NCBI RefSeq assembly: GCF_021582875.1 | Contig: NZ_CP091138.1 | Location: forward strand, 496,001 to 560,000 | Direction of reading: 5' to 3' | DNA from: Microbacterium sp. KUDC0406 | Lineage (GTDB): Bacteria; Actinomycetota; Actinomycetes; Actinomycetales; Microbacteriaceae | DNA: 64,000 nt | In this document: positions 1 to 10,612 of the stretch, one piece after another | Layout: each line of letters begins with the position of its first letter | Numbering within the stretch: the stretch's first letter is position 1 | The notes under the pieces: model-generated | The model's database searches: none | Told to the model about the DNA's origin: nothing | What the model saw: only the letters and a program-made list of their open reading frames with translations | Made by a program: the position numbers and the translations under genes

Positions 1-1
1 G

Positions 2-148
2 CAGAACACCTTCAGCGCGATCGGCACGCCTGTGCCCGGCGAGTTCCTGCTCATGCTGCCCTACGTGGTCACGCTGATCGCCGTGGTCGGCTTCGTCGGG
101 CAGATCAAGGCGCCTGCCGCTGACGGCAAGCCGTACATCAAGTCGTAG
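2..148 (+). CDS. Nucleoside ABC transporter permease, C-terminal fragment
   Basis: Only the last 48 residues lie in the window; the gene enters from the left edge in frame 2. They contain one hydrophobic segment around LLMLPYVVTLIAVVGFVG followed by a short polar tail ending KPYIKS. This resembles the last membrane helix of BmpC/YufQ-type permeases of basic-membrane-protein nucleoside uptake systems, but the fragment is too short to prove the family. The stop lies 14 bases before cdd, and its codon forms part of the AGGAGG ribosome site of cdd, so the genes are very probably one operon. Nucleoside import next to cdd, deoA and add makes sense as uptake plus salvage. The family call rests mainly on context. 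Confidence 0.6.
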   Translation, partial: QNTFSAIGTPVPGEFLLMLPYVVTLIAVVGFVGQIKAPAADGKPYIKS

Positions 149-162
149 GAGGACGGAACGAG

Positions 163-557
163 ATGACCGACATCGACTGGGACGAGCTCCGCCAGGTCGC
201 CACCGAGGCGACGGCGCACGCGTATGTGCCGTACTCCCGATACCGGGTGGGGGCGGCGGCGCTCGTCGACGACGGCCGGATCGTCGCCGGCTGCAACGTC
301 GAGAACGCCTCGTACGGGGTGACGCTGTGCGCGGAGTGCGCGATGGTGGGTGATCTGCACATGTCCGGCGGCGGCAAGCTCGTCGCGTTCGTCTGCGTGA
401 ACGGCGAGGGCAAGACGATCATGCCGTGCGGCCGGTGCCGTCAGCTGCTGTTCGAGCACGCCACCCCCGGAATGCTGCTCGAGACGGTCTCGGGCATCCG
501 AACGATCGACGAGGTGCTGCCGGACGCGTTCGGTCCGAGAGACCTGGAGGACGCCCG

Positions 558-561
<4 letters not shown>
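163..561 (+). CDS. cdd: Cytidine deaminase
   Basis: 132 residues, the usual length of tetrameric cytidine deaminases, which convert (deoxy)cytidine to (deoxy)uridine and ammonia in the cytosol. The zinc site is complete: C56-A-E58 within YGVTLCAEC and C89/C92 in PCGRCRQ. The substrate-binding NVENASYG motif lies near residues 45-52. The start has an AGGAGG sequence about 10 bases upstream. The stop overlaps the deoA start (ATGA at 558-561), so the two are translationally coupled. Together with deoA it feeds pyrimidine nucleosides into salvage and sugar-phosphate catabolism. Confidence 0.95.
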
Positions 562-1853
<1,292 letters not shown>

Positions 1854-1893
1854 ACCCACGTCTCTCTGAACTGAACGCACACCTGGAGGACCG

Positions 1894-3009
1894 ATGACCA
1901 TCGACCAGAACGGCGACGTCCGCGTGCAGGGCGCCTCGCTGCGCGGCCTGCCCAAGGTTTCGCTGCACGACCACCTCGACGGCGGTGTGCGTCCGGAGAC
2001 GATCCTCGAGCTGGCGGATGCGCACGGCGTGAACACTCCCGCATCGGATCCCGCCGCTCTGCGTCGCTGGATCGCCAAGCAGAGTGACTCCGGCTCGCTG
2101 CCGAAGTACCTCGAGACGTTCTCGCTGACCACCGCGGTGATGCAGAGCGCCGATGCGCTGGCGCGCGTGGCGCGCGAGTTCGTCGCCGACCTGGCGGCCG
2201 ACGGCGTGATCTACGGGGAGGTGCGCTGGGCGCCGGAGCAGCATCTGGCCGGCGGCCTGTCCCTGAGCGACGCGGTCGACGCCGTGCAGCGCGGCATTGA
2301 GGAGGGCGAGGACGAGGCGGATGCCGCAGGCCGCAGCATCCGCGTCAGCCAGATCCTGTCTGCGATGCGCCACGATGACCGCACTCGCGAGATCGCCGAG
2401 CTCGCGGTGTCGTACCGGGGTCGCGGCGTGGTCGGGTTCGACATCGCCGGCCCGGAGGACGGCTTCCTGCCGGCCGCGCACCGTGAGGCCTTCGACTACC
2501 TGGCCGGGGAGTTCTTCCCGGTGACCGTGCACGCCGGCGAAGCGGCAGGTCCGGCATCCATCCGGTCCGCGCTGCTGGATGGGCGCGCACTGCGTCTCGG
2601 GCACGGCGTTCGGATCGCCGAGGACCTGCAGATCATCGACCACGAGGGCGACGAGGTGCAGGTGCAGTTCGGCGACCTCGCGCGCTGGGTGCGCGATCGG
2701 GAGATCCCGCTCGAGCTGTCGCCGTCGTCGAACCTGCAGACCGGTGCCTCCGCGCTGTGGGGCGACGACCTCACCGATCACCCATTCGACCTGCTCTACC
2801 AGCTGGGCTTCGCGGTGACGGTGAACACCGACAACCGCACCATGAGCGGCACCTCGCTGACCCGGGAACTGGCTCTCCTGGTGGACGCGTTCGGGTACGA
2901 CCTGGAGGACCTGGAGACGTTCCAGTTCAACGCCGCCTCGGCCGCGTTCCTCCCTGTCGAGGAGCGCGAGGAGCTCGTTGAGATCATCGCGGAGGGCTTC
3001 GAGCGGTAG
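1894..3009 (+). CDS. add: Adenosine deaminase
   Basis: 371 residues, typical length. The metal ligands of the amidohydrolase fold are visible: H25 and H27 in SLHDHLDGG, a histidine in TVHAGEAAG (about residue 212), and the catalytic aspartates in VNTDNRTMSGTSL near the C-terminus. Converts adenosine and deoxyadenosine to inosine forms. An AGGAGG sequence sits just before the ATG. It starts 40 bases after deoA in the same direction and closes the salvage operon. The resulting inosine is a substrate for the purine nucleoside phosphorylase at 12.3-13.1 kb. Confidence 0.94.
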   Translation: MTIDQNGDVRVQGASLRGLPKVSLHDHLDGGVRPETILELADAHGVNTPASDPAALRRWIAKQSDSGSLPKYLETFSLTTAVMQSADALARVAREFVADLAADGVIYGEVRWAPEQHLAGGLSLSDAVDAVQRGIEEGEDEADAAGRSIRVSQILSAMRHDDRTREIAELAVSYRGRGVVGFDIAGPEDGFLPAAHREAFDYLAGEFFPVTVHAGEAAGPASIRSALLDGRALRLGHGVRIAEDLQIIDHEGDEVQVQFGDLARWVRDREIPLELSPSSNLQTGASALWGDDLTDHPFDLLYQLGFAVTVNTDNRTMSGTSLTRELALLVDAFGYDLEDLETFQFNAASAAFLPVEEREELVEIIAEGFER

Positions 3010-3039
3010 GGGCGAACACCACCTCCGCCCGGTCGCGCA

Positions 3040-3071
3040 CGGCCCCGGTGACGCTTCGGTCACAGGGGCCG
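3040..3071. terminator. GC-rich hairpin between convergent genes
   Basis: CGGCCCC..GTGAC pairs with GTCAC..GGGGCCG around a six-base GCTTCG loop, with small mismatches inside the stem. It lies between the ends of add and the metallophosphoesterase gene, which converge here. There is no clear T run, as is common for actinobacterial terminators. It could serve both strands. Confidence 0.6.
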
Positions 3072-3087
3072 GGCGCTGTGGATGCGC

Positions 3088-4761
3088 TCAGTCGTCCTGA
3101 CCGGCGACGAACCTGACCGTCTTCGTCTCCGAGCGGTTGCCGTACATGTCGACAGCTGTCACGTCGGCGATGTACTCGGCGCCCTTCGTGAGCGTCAGCA
3201 GCGGGGCATCCGCCTGCCGCCCGTTGCGGATCGCGAGGGGGATGTCGAGGATGCTCGGCCGAGGGGCCATCTGGAAGTCGGCGAGCACCTTGGCGCCGGC
3301 GCGGATCGGCAGGGCCGCTGCACCGGTGGCGGCGTCGCGCACGCGCACGTCGTAGCCGTAGACCGACTCGTCGTCGGTCGCGGCGGTGACGCGCAGCACA
3401 TCGCGGCCGCCCGCGTTCACCACGTGCTTCGGCTTCCGCGTGAGCACGGGCGCCACGGTGTCGCGGGCGGCGGCGGTGTAGGCGAAGTTCGCACGCACCT
3501 CGTCGGCGGTGTCGCCCTCGAGGCGCACCGTCCAAGTGGGGCCGGCGAGCGTGCCGGCGCTGATGAACGGGAAGGCGGACTGGTACGTGCCCCATTTCCC
3601 GTTCGTGTACGTGCGCTCGTTCTCGGCGGCGAAGTCGATGCGCTCGATCTCGGTGCGGTCGCCGTAGACCTCGACGTGCAGTGCCTGCGCTGTGGGGATG
3701 GTGTACTCGTCCCACAGCGCGTCGCCGTAGATCTGATAGGCGTCGTGCGGGGTCTCGGTGTACGACATCGAGCCGTCGTTGACCGCGGTGAACGTGCCCT
3801 GCCAGACCGAGCGCTCGTCGTTCAGGTTCAGGTGCGAGTGACCCGAGAAGTACACGACCTGCGGGTGCCCTGCGAGGTCGGCGGTGAGCGCGGAGTTCGA
3901 CGACTGGGCGCCGTCGTGCACGGTGCCCGCGGTGGGGCGGTGCCCGATGACGAAGACCGGCTTGCGGAGCGCGTCCGGGCGCGCCGACAACTCGGTGAGG
4001 CGAGTCCGCAGCCACTCACGCTGTGCGCCCGAGTACCGCTCGGTGTCGATCACGAGGAAGGTGTGGTCGCCGATGGTGCGCTCGTAATACCCGCCGGTGG
4101 AATTGGGGAACCACTCGCCGTAGTACTGCGCCATGTCGGCGTTGCCCACATCGTGGTTGCCGTGCGACATGAGCACCGGGGTGTCCTCGATGCCGAGACG
4201 GGTCATGTTCTCGTCGAAGATCGTCTTCACGACCCGGTGGTCGGGTGCCGTGTTGCCGTAGTTGTCGTTGATCTGGTCGCCGTTGGAGACGATCAGGTCG
4301 GGATCGGGGTCGATCGCCGCGAGCGTGTCGAAATGGCTCGCCCAGATTCCGCGGTTCTTGTCGCTGAGTGACGAGGTGTGCACGTCGCTCATCACGAAGA
4401 ACGACAGCAGCGGCTTCTCCTCGCTCTTGACGATGTATCCCTCGATCTCAGCGGGCGAGACGCGGTCGCCCCGGAGCGTGACGGCGGCGAGATCGGTCGT
4501 CTCGTCGATGACGATCGGCGTCCTGTACAGCGGGCTCTGGCGGGTGGGTGTCGATCCATCGAGCGTGTACCGGATCTGCGTTCCGGCCGGGGCAGTGAGT
4601 TCGACGGTGGTGGGTCCGGTGAACCGGCCGCCGTGCTGGCTGAACACGGGCGCCGGCAGGTCTTCGGCGGTACCGGCGACGCTCGCATCGGCGGCGGGCA
4701 GGGCCACGGCCGTGGCGACGGCGGCCAGGGCGCACGCCCCGGCGATCTTTCGCTTCATCAC
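3088..4761 (-). CDS. Secreted calcineurin-like metallophosphoesterase with N-terminal hexosaminidase-like beta domain
   Basis: 557 residues. The N-terminus MMKRKIAGACALAAV plus Ala-rich stretch ending PAADASVAG is a signal peptide with a likely cleavage after ADA or nearby. Residues about 40-105 (GTQIRYTLDGSTPTRQSPLY) match the chitobiase/hexosaminidase C-terminal (FN3-like) repeat. The phosphoesterase core follows with its metal motifs in order: SDVHTSS (DxH), SNGDQIND (GD), SHGNHDVG (GNHD), VIGHRP and FSGHSHLN (GHxH). The C-terminal third is another beta-rich region, probably FN3-like. The substrate is unknown; phosphodiester or nucleotide hydrolysis outside the cell is likely. It could provide nucleosides for the neighbouring salvage operon, but that is inference. 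Confidence 0.88.
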   Translation of the reverse strand: MMKRKIAGACALAAVATAVALPAADASVAGTAEDLPAPVFSQHGGRFTGPTTVELTAPAGTQIRYTLDGSTPTRQSPLYRTPIVIDETTDLAAVTLRGDRVSPAEIEGYIVKSEEKPLLSFFVMSDVHTSSLSDKNRGIWASHFDTLAAIDPDPDLIVSNGDQINDNYGNTAPDHRVVKTIFDENMTRLGIEDTPVLMSHGNHDVGNADMAQYYGEWFPNSTGGYYERTIGDHTFLVIDTERYSGAQREWLRTRLTELSARPDALRKPVFVIGHRPTAGTVHDGAQSSNSALTADLAGHPQVVYFSGHSHLNLNDERSVWQGTFTAVNDGSMSYTETPHDAYQIYGDALWDEYTIPTAQALHVEVYGDRTEIERIDFAAENERTYTNGKWGTYQSAFPFISAGTLAGPTWTVRLEGDTADEVRANFAYTAAARDTVAPVLTRKPKHVVNAGGRDVLRVTAATDDESVYGYDVRVRDAATGAAALPIRAGAKVLADFQMAPRPSILDIPLAIRNGRQADAPLLTLTKGAEYIADVTAVDMYGNRSETKTVRFVAGQDD

Positions 4762-4969
4762 TTCTCTCCAAGTTGTCTATCTATGTAGCCCGAGAATGGG
4801 CGTGATAGGCACACTCGGCATCCGACGGGACCGAGCAGGGACGAAGAAGAGAACACCAGGAGAACAAGCTGTGCAGGCACGGGTGATCGCGGGCGCGGAG
4901 TTGTGAAGACAAGGTGAACGACGGCACTTCCGTGAGGGGTGCGCTGGGCGGATGCGCCAGAATCGAGGG

Positions 4970-5824
4970 ATGCATCAGATCTCCATCGTCGGCGCCGTCT
5001 CCTGGAACACCCTCGTGCTGCTCGATGAGCTGCCGGCTCCCGTGCCGCACATGCAGTACGCGCAGGACGACTGGCAGACCCTTGGCGGCACCAGCGCGGG
5101 CAAGGCGCTCGCGCTGACGGCACTGGGCGACCGGGTGCGGCTGCGTGCGGGCGTCGGGGCGGACGCTGAGGGGGAGCGGATCCGCATGGCGCTCACGGGC
5201 GCCGGCATCGACCCGTCCGACCTCGTGGTCGCTGACCGCTCGGAACGACACCTGAACCTGATGACGCCGGCAGGGGAACGGGTCTCGCTGTATCTGGCGA
5301 GCCCGGAGACCGCCGCCGAGGAGGACCGTGCTCTCGACGAGTTCTTCGCCGGCGCCGAGGTGCTCGTGGTGGATCTCTCGGCCGCGGGCCTCGCCGCGCT
5401 TCCCGCCGCGCAGCGCTCCGGCCGGCCGATCTGGGTCGACGTGCACGACTACGACGGCAAGGCGGAGTTCCACCGGCCGTTCCTGGCGACGGCGGATGCG
5501 GTGTTCTGCAACGCCGACCGGCTGGCGGACCCGGTCGGCTTTCTGCGCTCACGTGTCGACGCGGGTGCGTCGCTCGCCGTCTGCACGCTCGGCGCCGAGG
5601 GCGCGGTCGCGGTGGACGCCGCAGGCGAGGTTCACCGGGTCGCGGCCATGCCCGTCGAGGTGCTCGACACCAACGGCGCCGGCGACGCGTTCCTGGCGGG
5701 AGTGCTGCACGCGCATCTCGACCGCGCGGCGCTCCCTGAAGCGCTGGCCGCGGGCGCACGCTCCGCATCATCGGTGCTGAGCACTCGTCACCTGCATCCG
5801 CTGCTGGACGACGTGCTCGGCTGA
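4970..5824 (+). CDS. PfkB-family carbohydrate kinase
   Basis: 284 residues from the ATG at 4970 (MHQISIVG), preferred over an in-frame ATG six codons upstream because the GAGGGA ribosome site lies just before it. Both PfkB signatures are present: an N-terminal GGTSAGKALALTALGDRV (about residues 39-56) and the C-terminal catalytic LDTNGAGDAFLAGVL (about residues 229-243) with the base aspartate and anion-hole glycines. Such enzymes phosphorylate ribose, other sugars or nucleosides using ATP. A ribokinase- or nucleoside-kinase-like role is plausible beside a nucleoside salvage operon, but the exact substrate cannot be told from sequence. Confidence 0.88.
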   Translation: MHQISIVGAVSWNTLVLLDELPAPVPHMQYAQDDWQTLGGTSAGKALALTALGDRVRLRAGVGADAEGERIRMALTGAGIDPSDLVVADRSERHLNLMTPAGERVSLYLASPETAAEEDRALDEFFAGAEVLVVDLSAAGLAALPAAQRSGRPIWVDVHDYDGKAEFHRPFLATADAVFCNADRLADPVGFLRSRVDAGASLAVCTLGAEGAVAVDAAGEVHRVAAMPVEVLDTNGAGDAFLAGVLHAHLDRAALPEALAAGARSASSVLSTRHLHPLLDDVLG

Positions 5825-5846
5825 ACACGAACGGCGTGAGCGCCGC

Positions 5847-6595
5847 TCAGCGCAGGGCGTCGGCGAACGACCTGATGTGCTCGGTCAGCTGCGCGCGCAT
5901 GTCCTCGTCCGAGATCGTCGGGGTGCCGTCGCCGGCCTGCGGACCGTAGTCACCGAACGACGCGTGCGAGGCACCGGCGATCTCCACCATCTCCGCGTCG
6001 GAGGGCAGCAGGTGCCGGGCATCCGCGATCTTCTTCGGCGTGGACAGACCGTCCTCGCTGCCGGACAGGCTCAGCACCGGCAGCCCGGACTCCGCCAGAT
6101 CGTTCGCGCAGTACGAGGCGAACAGCACCAGGGCGTCGGCGTCCTCCGCCAGCTGGCACGAGCGCACTCCGCCGAGCGAATGCCCGCCGACCATCCACGC
6201 GTCCACGTCGGGCGCGGCGGATGTGAAGGCATCCATTCCTCGGAGGTCGAAGAAGGCCAGGTTCAGCCAGGGACGGGTGATCACGACGGTGATGCCGTCC
6301 TCTGCGGTGAGGTCCTGCAGCTTCGCGATGTACGCCTCCGGCTGCACCTTCGCGCCGGGGACGAACACCAGGCCCAGGTCGGAGCCGCCGTCCGCGGGGA
6401 GAGCACGATGCCCTCCGCGGTGTCGTCGTCGATCGTCAGACCGGGGTTCTGCTCGGCTTCCGCGAGCGGCCCCGGCTCGGCGGCCATCACACCGACCTGG
6501 CTCCAGATCAGAGTCCCGCCGACGATCAGCACGACGACGGCGAGCAGGCTCCACAGCACCCAGCGGAGGACCCGCCTCCCGCGCTTCTCAGGCAT
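5847..6595 (-). CDS. Membrane-anchored alpha/beta hydrolase (apparent frameshift)
   Basis: Two overlapping frames form one protein. The first (from ATG at 6595) begins MPEKRGRRVLRW, then a membrane anchor WSLLAVVVLIVGGTLIW, and runs through EGIVLSPR. The second continues at DGGSDLGLVFVPGAKVQPEAY to the stop at 5847. The switch lies at a run of four G on the plus strand (6396-6399); one extra base would restore a frame reading LSPADGGSDLG. The hydrolase part has the nucleophile elbow GGHSLGG, a late acid in SLSGSEDG and a histidine in GASHASFGDYG. The fold is related to dienelactone-hydrolase-like proteins; the substrate is unknown. About 249 residues if restored. Confidence 0.75.
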
Positions 6596-6604
6596 GGTTT
6601 CAGG

Positions 6605-7552
6605 CTATCGTCGCGCGACGCCCGGATGCGTGCGCAGGTACTCCTCGAACGCCTCGTGCGTGCTCAGCGCGGGGGTGTATCCGAAGTCGCGCTTCAGCCG
6701 CTCGTTCGCGAGCACAGGACGCCAGCGCAGGAAGGGGACCTTCTCCGGGCCGTGCTCGGTCAGGCGCAGCATCCGTCCGATCCGCAGTCCGGCCGACAGC
6801 GCCCAGGCCGGGATCGTGAGCATCCCCTTGCCGAGCCTGGTGGCGATCTCGGGCACGGTCATCCGGCCGTCGCCCGCGACGTTGTAGACACCGGCGGGGC
6901 CGCCGGTCGCCGCCAGCACCATCGCGCCCGCCACGTCGTCGACCCAGACGAACACGAAGGGCGAGTCGGAACCGGCGATGCGCAGCAGCCGGTCGCCGTC
7001 CCAGAGCGCGGTGATCTGGTTGTGCACGGCCGGCCCGAGGATGGTGCCGATCCGGAAGATGACCTGTTCGAGTTCCGGATGCGCGGTGCGGGCATCCGCC
7101 AGCATCTCCTCGACCAGGCGCTTGTGCCGCGAGTAGGGGAACGCATCGTTGCCGCGCAGCGGCTGGTCCTCGCTGATCCACTCAGGGTTGTCAGCGTGAT
7201 AACCATAGGCGGCGCCGGACGACGAGACGACCAGCCGGCGCACGCCTGCCTCGACGCAGGCCGCCAGCACGTTGGCGGAGCCGTCCACGTCGACGCGGTA
7301 CTCCAGGGCGACGTCGCGACCGGGATTCACGATCGCGGCCAGATGCACGACGGTGTCGATCTCGTGCCTGCGCAGAGCGGGGGCGAGCGAGGACGGATCC
7401 GTCACGTCGAAGGGCTCCGACTCGACGCCAGGGACCTCCGACGCGCGCAGGTCGCCGCTGACGACGAGCTCCACTTCAGGGTGCGCGGCGAGCAGACGGG
7501 TGACGTGGGAGCCGAGGAAGCCTGCGCCGCCGGTGACGAGGACGCGGGTCAT
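6605..7552 (-). CDS. NAD-dependent epimerase/dehydratase (extended SDR)
   Basis: 315 residues. The N-terminal Rossmann motif GGAGFLG, the DVTD and HLAAIVNPG segments, the catalytic serines in VVSSSGAAYG and the YSRHK catalytic pair (YxxxK) place it in the extended short-chain dehydrogenase family, NAD(P)-dependent epimerase type. The start overlaps the stop of the BASS transporter gene (ATGA), so it is the last gene of a three-gene leftward operon with the transporter and the flavin monooxygenase. It may oxidise or reduce the product of the monooxygenase. The substrate is unknown. Confidence 0.85.
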   Translation of the reverse strand: MTRVLVTGGAGFLGSHVTRLLAAHPEVELVVSGDLRASEVPGVESEPFDVTDPSSLAPALRRHEIDTVVHLAAIVNPGRDVALEYRVDVDGSANVLAACVEAGVRRLVVSSSGAAYGYHADNPEWISEDQPLRGNDAFPYSRHKRLVEEMLADARTAHPELEQVIFRIGTILGPAVHNQITALWDGDRLLRIAGSDSPFVFVWVDDVAGAMVLAATGGPAGVYNVAGDGRMTVPEIATRLGKGMLTIPAWALSAGLRIGRMLRLTEHGPEKVPFLRWRPVLANERLKRDFGYTPALSTHEAFEEYLRTHPGVARR

Positions 7553-8508
7553 GCGGGATCTCCCGTCGTCGTGAGGGCGTACCGAGAGGCGTCACCGGTC
7601 GCGGCCCCGGTGCGGCGCCTGGTGTGCGCTGCCCAGAGCGTGGCCACGATGAGGCCGGCGATGATGTCCCACACACCCCACCAGCCGGCCACGACCGCCA
7701 TGCCACCCAGCCCGCCGAAGAACGTGAACACCAGCCCCAGCCCGAGACCGGCGTTGCGGATGCCCACCTCGAACGTCATCGCCTTGCGCTCACGGGTGCC
7801 GAGGCCGCCGAGCACCGCGGTGCCGTAGCCGAGGCCGAGCGCCACCGCATCGTGTGCAGCGACGACGAGCAGCACCGTGCCCAGCACGCTGATGAACACG
7901 GCCCAGTTGCCCACCAGCGCGCCGACGATGAAGCCGATCAGGGCGATCAGGCTGAACCAGCGCACGAACGGCTGCACCCTGGCGGCGAAGCGCGGCGCCT
8001 TGGCGCGCAGAAGCAGGCCGACCACGAACGGCAGGCCGATGATCAGCACGATCTCCAGCAGCATCTGCCACGGGTTCAGCTCGACCGCGTGCAGCAGGGT
8101 GCGCGCCTTCGGGTGCAGCGAGCCCCAGAAGGCGATGCTGAGCGGCATCGCGACGATGTAGATGAGGTTGCCGACCGCCGTCAGCGACACCGACAGTGCG
8201 ACGTTGCCGCCGGAGCGGTGCGTGAGCACCTGCGAGATGTTCCCTGGTGGGCAGCAGGCCACCAGCAGCATGCCGAGCGCCATCGACGGCGTCACGGGCA
8301 GCACCAGCGTCAGGACGAACGTCACGACCGGCAGCAGGAGCAGCTGCGCGAGGATCGCGATCACGAACGGTTTCGGATGCTTGGCCACGACCCGGAAGTC
8401 TCGCGGCGCGGTGTCCAGCGCGATGCCGAACATGATGAGTCCCAGCACGACGTTGAGGATCATCAGAGTGCCGGGAGTGAAGTTCAGGACCACCTCGTCG
8501 ATGTTCAT
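7549..8508 (-). CDS. Bile acid:sodium symporter family (BASS) membrane transporter
   Basis: 319 residues with about nine to ten hydrophobic segments. Features of the BASS fold include an early LGLIMFGIAL segment, the LLVACCPPGNISQVLTHRSGGNVALSVSLTA crossover region (Pro-Gly-Asn then SGGN) and MTFEVGIRNAGLGLGLVF near residues 245-262, matching the conserved E-x-G-x-x-N-A motif. These proteins move organic anions, often with sodium. It is translationally coupled on both sides (ATGA overlaps at 8505-8508 and 7549-7552), so it probably imports or exports the compound handled by the monooxygenase and epimerase. Confidence 0.88.
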   Translation of the reverse strand: MNIDEVVLNFTPGTLMILNVVLGLIMFGIALDTAPRDFRVVAKHPKPFVIAILAQLLLLPVVTFVLTLVLPVTPSMALGMLLVACCPPGNISQVLTHRSGGNVALSVSLTAVGNLIYIVAMPLSIAFWGSLHPKARTLLHAVELNPWQMLLEIVLIIGLPFVVGLLLRAKAPRFAARVQPFVRWFSLIALIGFIVGALVGNWAVFISVLGTVLLVVAAHDAVALGLGYGTAVLGGLGTRERKAMTFEVGIRNAGLGLGLVFTFFGGLGGMAVVAGWWGVWDIIAGLIVATLWAAHTRRRTGAATGDASRYALTTTGDPA

Positions 8509-9788
8509 GCCTTCTCCAGGATGCTCTTCTGCTTGCGCACCGCGGTGCGGTAGGCGTGCTTGTTCACGTAGTAAGACATCCGGTCGAGCCCGAGGTAGTG
8601 GTACCCGCCGGTGAGGTCCGGCCAGGGCGATCCGGTGACGCGCTCGCGGAACCGGCGGGCGCGCTCGGGGGAGCGCTCCTCGGCGGCGAGGTAGGCGGCG
8701 ACCAGCTCGGCCTGCTCGTAGCGGCCCTGCCAGCCGATGCCGGATGCCTCGATCATGCCCATCACGTACAGCCCGTTGAACGACGGAGGGAAGACGTTGA
8801 GGAACAGTTCCGGCGCCGGACCCTGCCAGTGCAGATGCTCGCGGTCGACGAAGGGATAGTCCAGCGTGTACCCGGTGGCGAGCAGGATCAGGTCGTAGTC
8901 GCCGGAGGTGCCGTCGGCGAAGTGCACGGTGTCGCCGTCGAAGCGGTCGATCCCCAGACGGACGCGGAGGTCGCCCTGCCCGAGGTGGTTCAGGATCAGC
9001 GTGTTCACGATCGGGTGCGACTCGTAGATCCGGTAGTCCGGCTTCGGGAACCCGAAGTGCACCGGGTCGCCGGTGAAGGCCTTCAGGACCCGGGTGTCGA
9101 TCGCCTGCTTGATGCGGGCGGGCAGCGGACGCCCCTGGTTCAGCAGATCGCTGGGCCGGCCGAACAGGTAGCGCGGCACGAAGTAGTAGCCGCGGCGCAC
9201 GCTCATGTCGACGGATGCCGCATGGTGCACGGCGTCCACGGCGATGTCGCATCCGGAATTGCCTGCGCCGATGATGAGCACCCGCTTCCTGGCGAGCTGC
9301 GCCGCGCTCTTGTAGGCGCTGGTGTGCATGATCTCGCCGGCGAACTCGCCGGGGAACGTCGGGATCTGCGGTTCGGCGAGGGTGCCATTGGCGAGGATGA
9401 CGCCGTCGTAGCGAACGGGATCCCGCCCGGCGGCGTAGAGCATCCACCCGCTGTCGGCGACGGGCTCGAGGCGTTCGACCTTCGTGTCGAACCGGAACAG
9501 CTCCCGGAGGCCGAACTCGTCCGCATACGCCCCGAAATAGTCCTTGAGCACCCGGTGCCCGGGGTAGTCGACGTCGGAGTCCATGGGGAACTCGGTGAAC
9601 TCGGTCGTGGTGCGCGACGAGATCAGATGCGCGGACTCGTACATCGTGCTGCGCGGGTTGCTGATGTCCCACAGGCCGCCGACGTCGTGTGAGGCCTCGT
9701 AGCCCTCGACGGCGATGCCCTGTGCCTGCAGCGCTCTGGCTGCTGCGAGTCCGGAGGGGCCGGCGCCGATGACGGCGTATCTCTTCAT
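8505..9788 (-). CDS. Flavin-containing monooxygenase
   Basis: 427 residues starting MKRYAVIGAGPSG. The FAD Rossmann motif GAGPSG lies at residues 8-13 and the NADPH motif GAGNSGCD near 170. Between them FAGEIMHTSAY exactly fits the FMO fingerprint FxGxxxHxxxY, and LATGYTLDYPF gives the second ATG-type motif. The chosen ATG at 9788 removes a long out-of-family extension that is read through the neighbouring gene on the same strand. First gene of the leftward operon with a BASS transporter and an epimerase. It adds oxygen to a soft nucleophile (N or S) or does a Baeyer-Villiger reaction; the substrate is unknown. Confidence 0.9.
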   Translation of the reverse strand: MKRYAVIGAGPSGLAAARALQAQGIAVEGYEASHDVGGLWDISNPRSTMYESAHLISSRTTTEFTEFPMDSDVDYPGHRVLKDYFGAYADEFGLRELFRFDTKVERLEPVADSGWMLYAAGRDPVRYDGVILANGTLAEPQIPTFPGEFAGEIMHTSAYKSAAQLARKRVLIIGAGNSGCDIAVDAVHHAASVDMSVRRGYYFVPRYLFGRPSDLLNQGRPLPARIKQAIDTRVLKAFTGDPVHFGFPKPDYRIYESHPIVNTLILNHLGQGDLRVRLGIDRFDGDTVHFADGTSGDYDLILLATGYTLDYPFVDREHLHWQGPAPELFLNVFPPSFNGLYVMGMIEASGIGWQGRYEQAELVAAYLAAEERSPERARRFRERVTGSPWPDLTGGYHYLGLDRMSYYVNKHAYRTAVRKQKSILEKA

Positions 9789-9889
9789 TCTCTCCCGCAC
9801 GACGACGTGCTGCGTTCTGTCGCCCCCCGGTCTCAGCGATCCTAACCCGGCTGGAATCCGGTTCCGAAACCGGTGGCATTCGGAACAGG

Positions 9890-10612
9890 TCAGGAGAACA
9901 GCGCCACGACGCCGCGGATCAGCACGACGACCGTCCCCGCCCAGGCGCACAGCAGCATGATCCGGCGCGCCAGCGCGACCGGAACCAGGCGGACGAGCCA
10001 CCCGCCCAGCAGCATTCCCGCCGCCGTGCACACACCCAGCAGGACGAGTTCGGCGGGCGGCGACGAGGGCAGACCGCAGAGCGCCACCGAGACCAGCCCG
10101 TAGCCCAGGAAGATCACCTGGGCGCTCGCGGCGAAGCGTCGCTGCGGCCAATCGTCGCCCAGCGCGTACGACGCCAGCGCCGGACCGGACAGGCCGCTCG
10201 AGGCGTGCATGAAGCCGGCCAGCGCCCCGGCGCCGATTGCGCCGCCTCGCCCGCGAAGATGCCGCGCGACGCCGCCGAACCACTGCGCGCTCAGCGCGAG
10301 CAGGCCCATCGCACCGATGAGCAGCAGCAGCGCGGCATCCGGTAGCAGCAGCGCGGTCAGCGCGCCGAGAGGAGCCGCCACGACGCCGGCGCCGAGCAGC
10401 CACCGAGTGGGCGGCCAGTCCACCTCGCGCCAGGCACCCGGAAGCGCGAAGAGCGAGGCGATCACGGCGAGCAGCACGGCGATCGTCACGCCCTCGACGG
10501 GACCGTAGACGAGGACGACAGGGCCGATCAGCACGAGCACGAAGGCCAGCCCCGTGACACGCTGGATGACCGCGGCGATCACGGTGACCGCCGCGGTCAG
10601 GACGAGCAGCAC
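9890..10612 (-). CDS. TauE/SafE-family membrane permease
   Basis: 240 residues, starting with a GTG that overlaps the stop of the phosphosugar mutase gene by one base. It has about seven to eight hydrophobic segments and the two-repeat layout typical of the TauE/SafE (DUF81) family, including GAGALAGFMHASSGLSGPALASYAL in the middle. The family includes putative sulfite or organosulfonate exporters. The specific cargo is not predictable. The tight coupling to the mutase and nucleoside phosphorylase genes may be only co-transcription. Confidence 0.8.
   Translation of the reverse strand: MLLVLTAAVTVIAAVIQRVTGLAFVLVLIGPVVLVYGPVEGVTIAVLLAVIASLFALPGAWREVDWPPTRWLLGAGVVAAPLGALTALLLPDAALLLLIGAMGLLALSAQWFGGVARHLRGRGGAIGAGALAGFMHASSGLSGPALASYALGDDWPQRRFAASAQVIFLGYGLVSVALCGLPSSPPAELVLLGVCTAAGMLLGGWLVRLVPVALARRIMLLCAWAGTVVVLIRGVVALFS

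Noticed and set aside
3082..4371. 429-codon plus-strand frame opposite the metallophosphoesterase
   Set aside because: Composition is Val/Arg/Gly-rich without recognisable domains; the minus-strand gene has signal peptide and all metal motifs.
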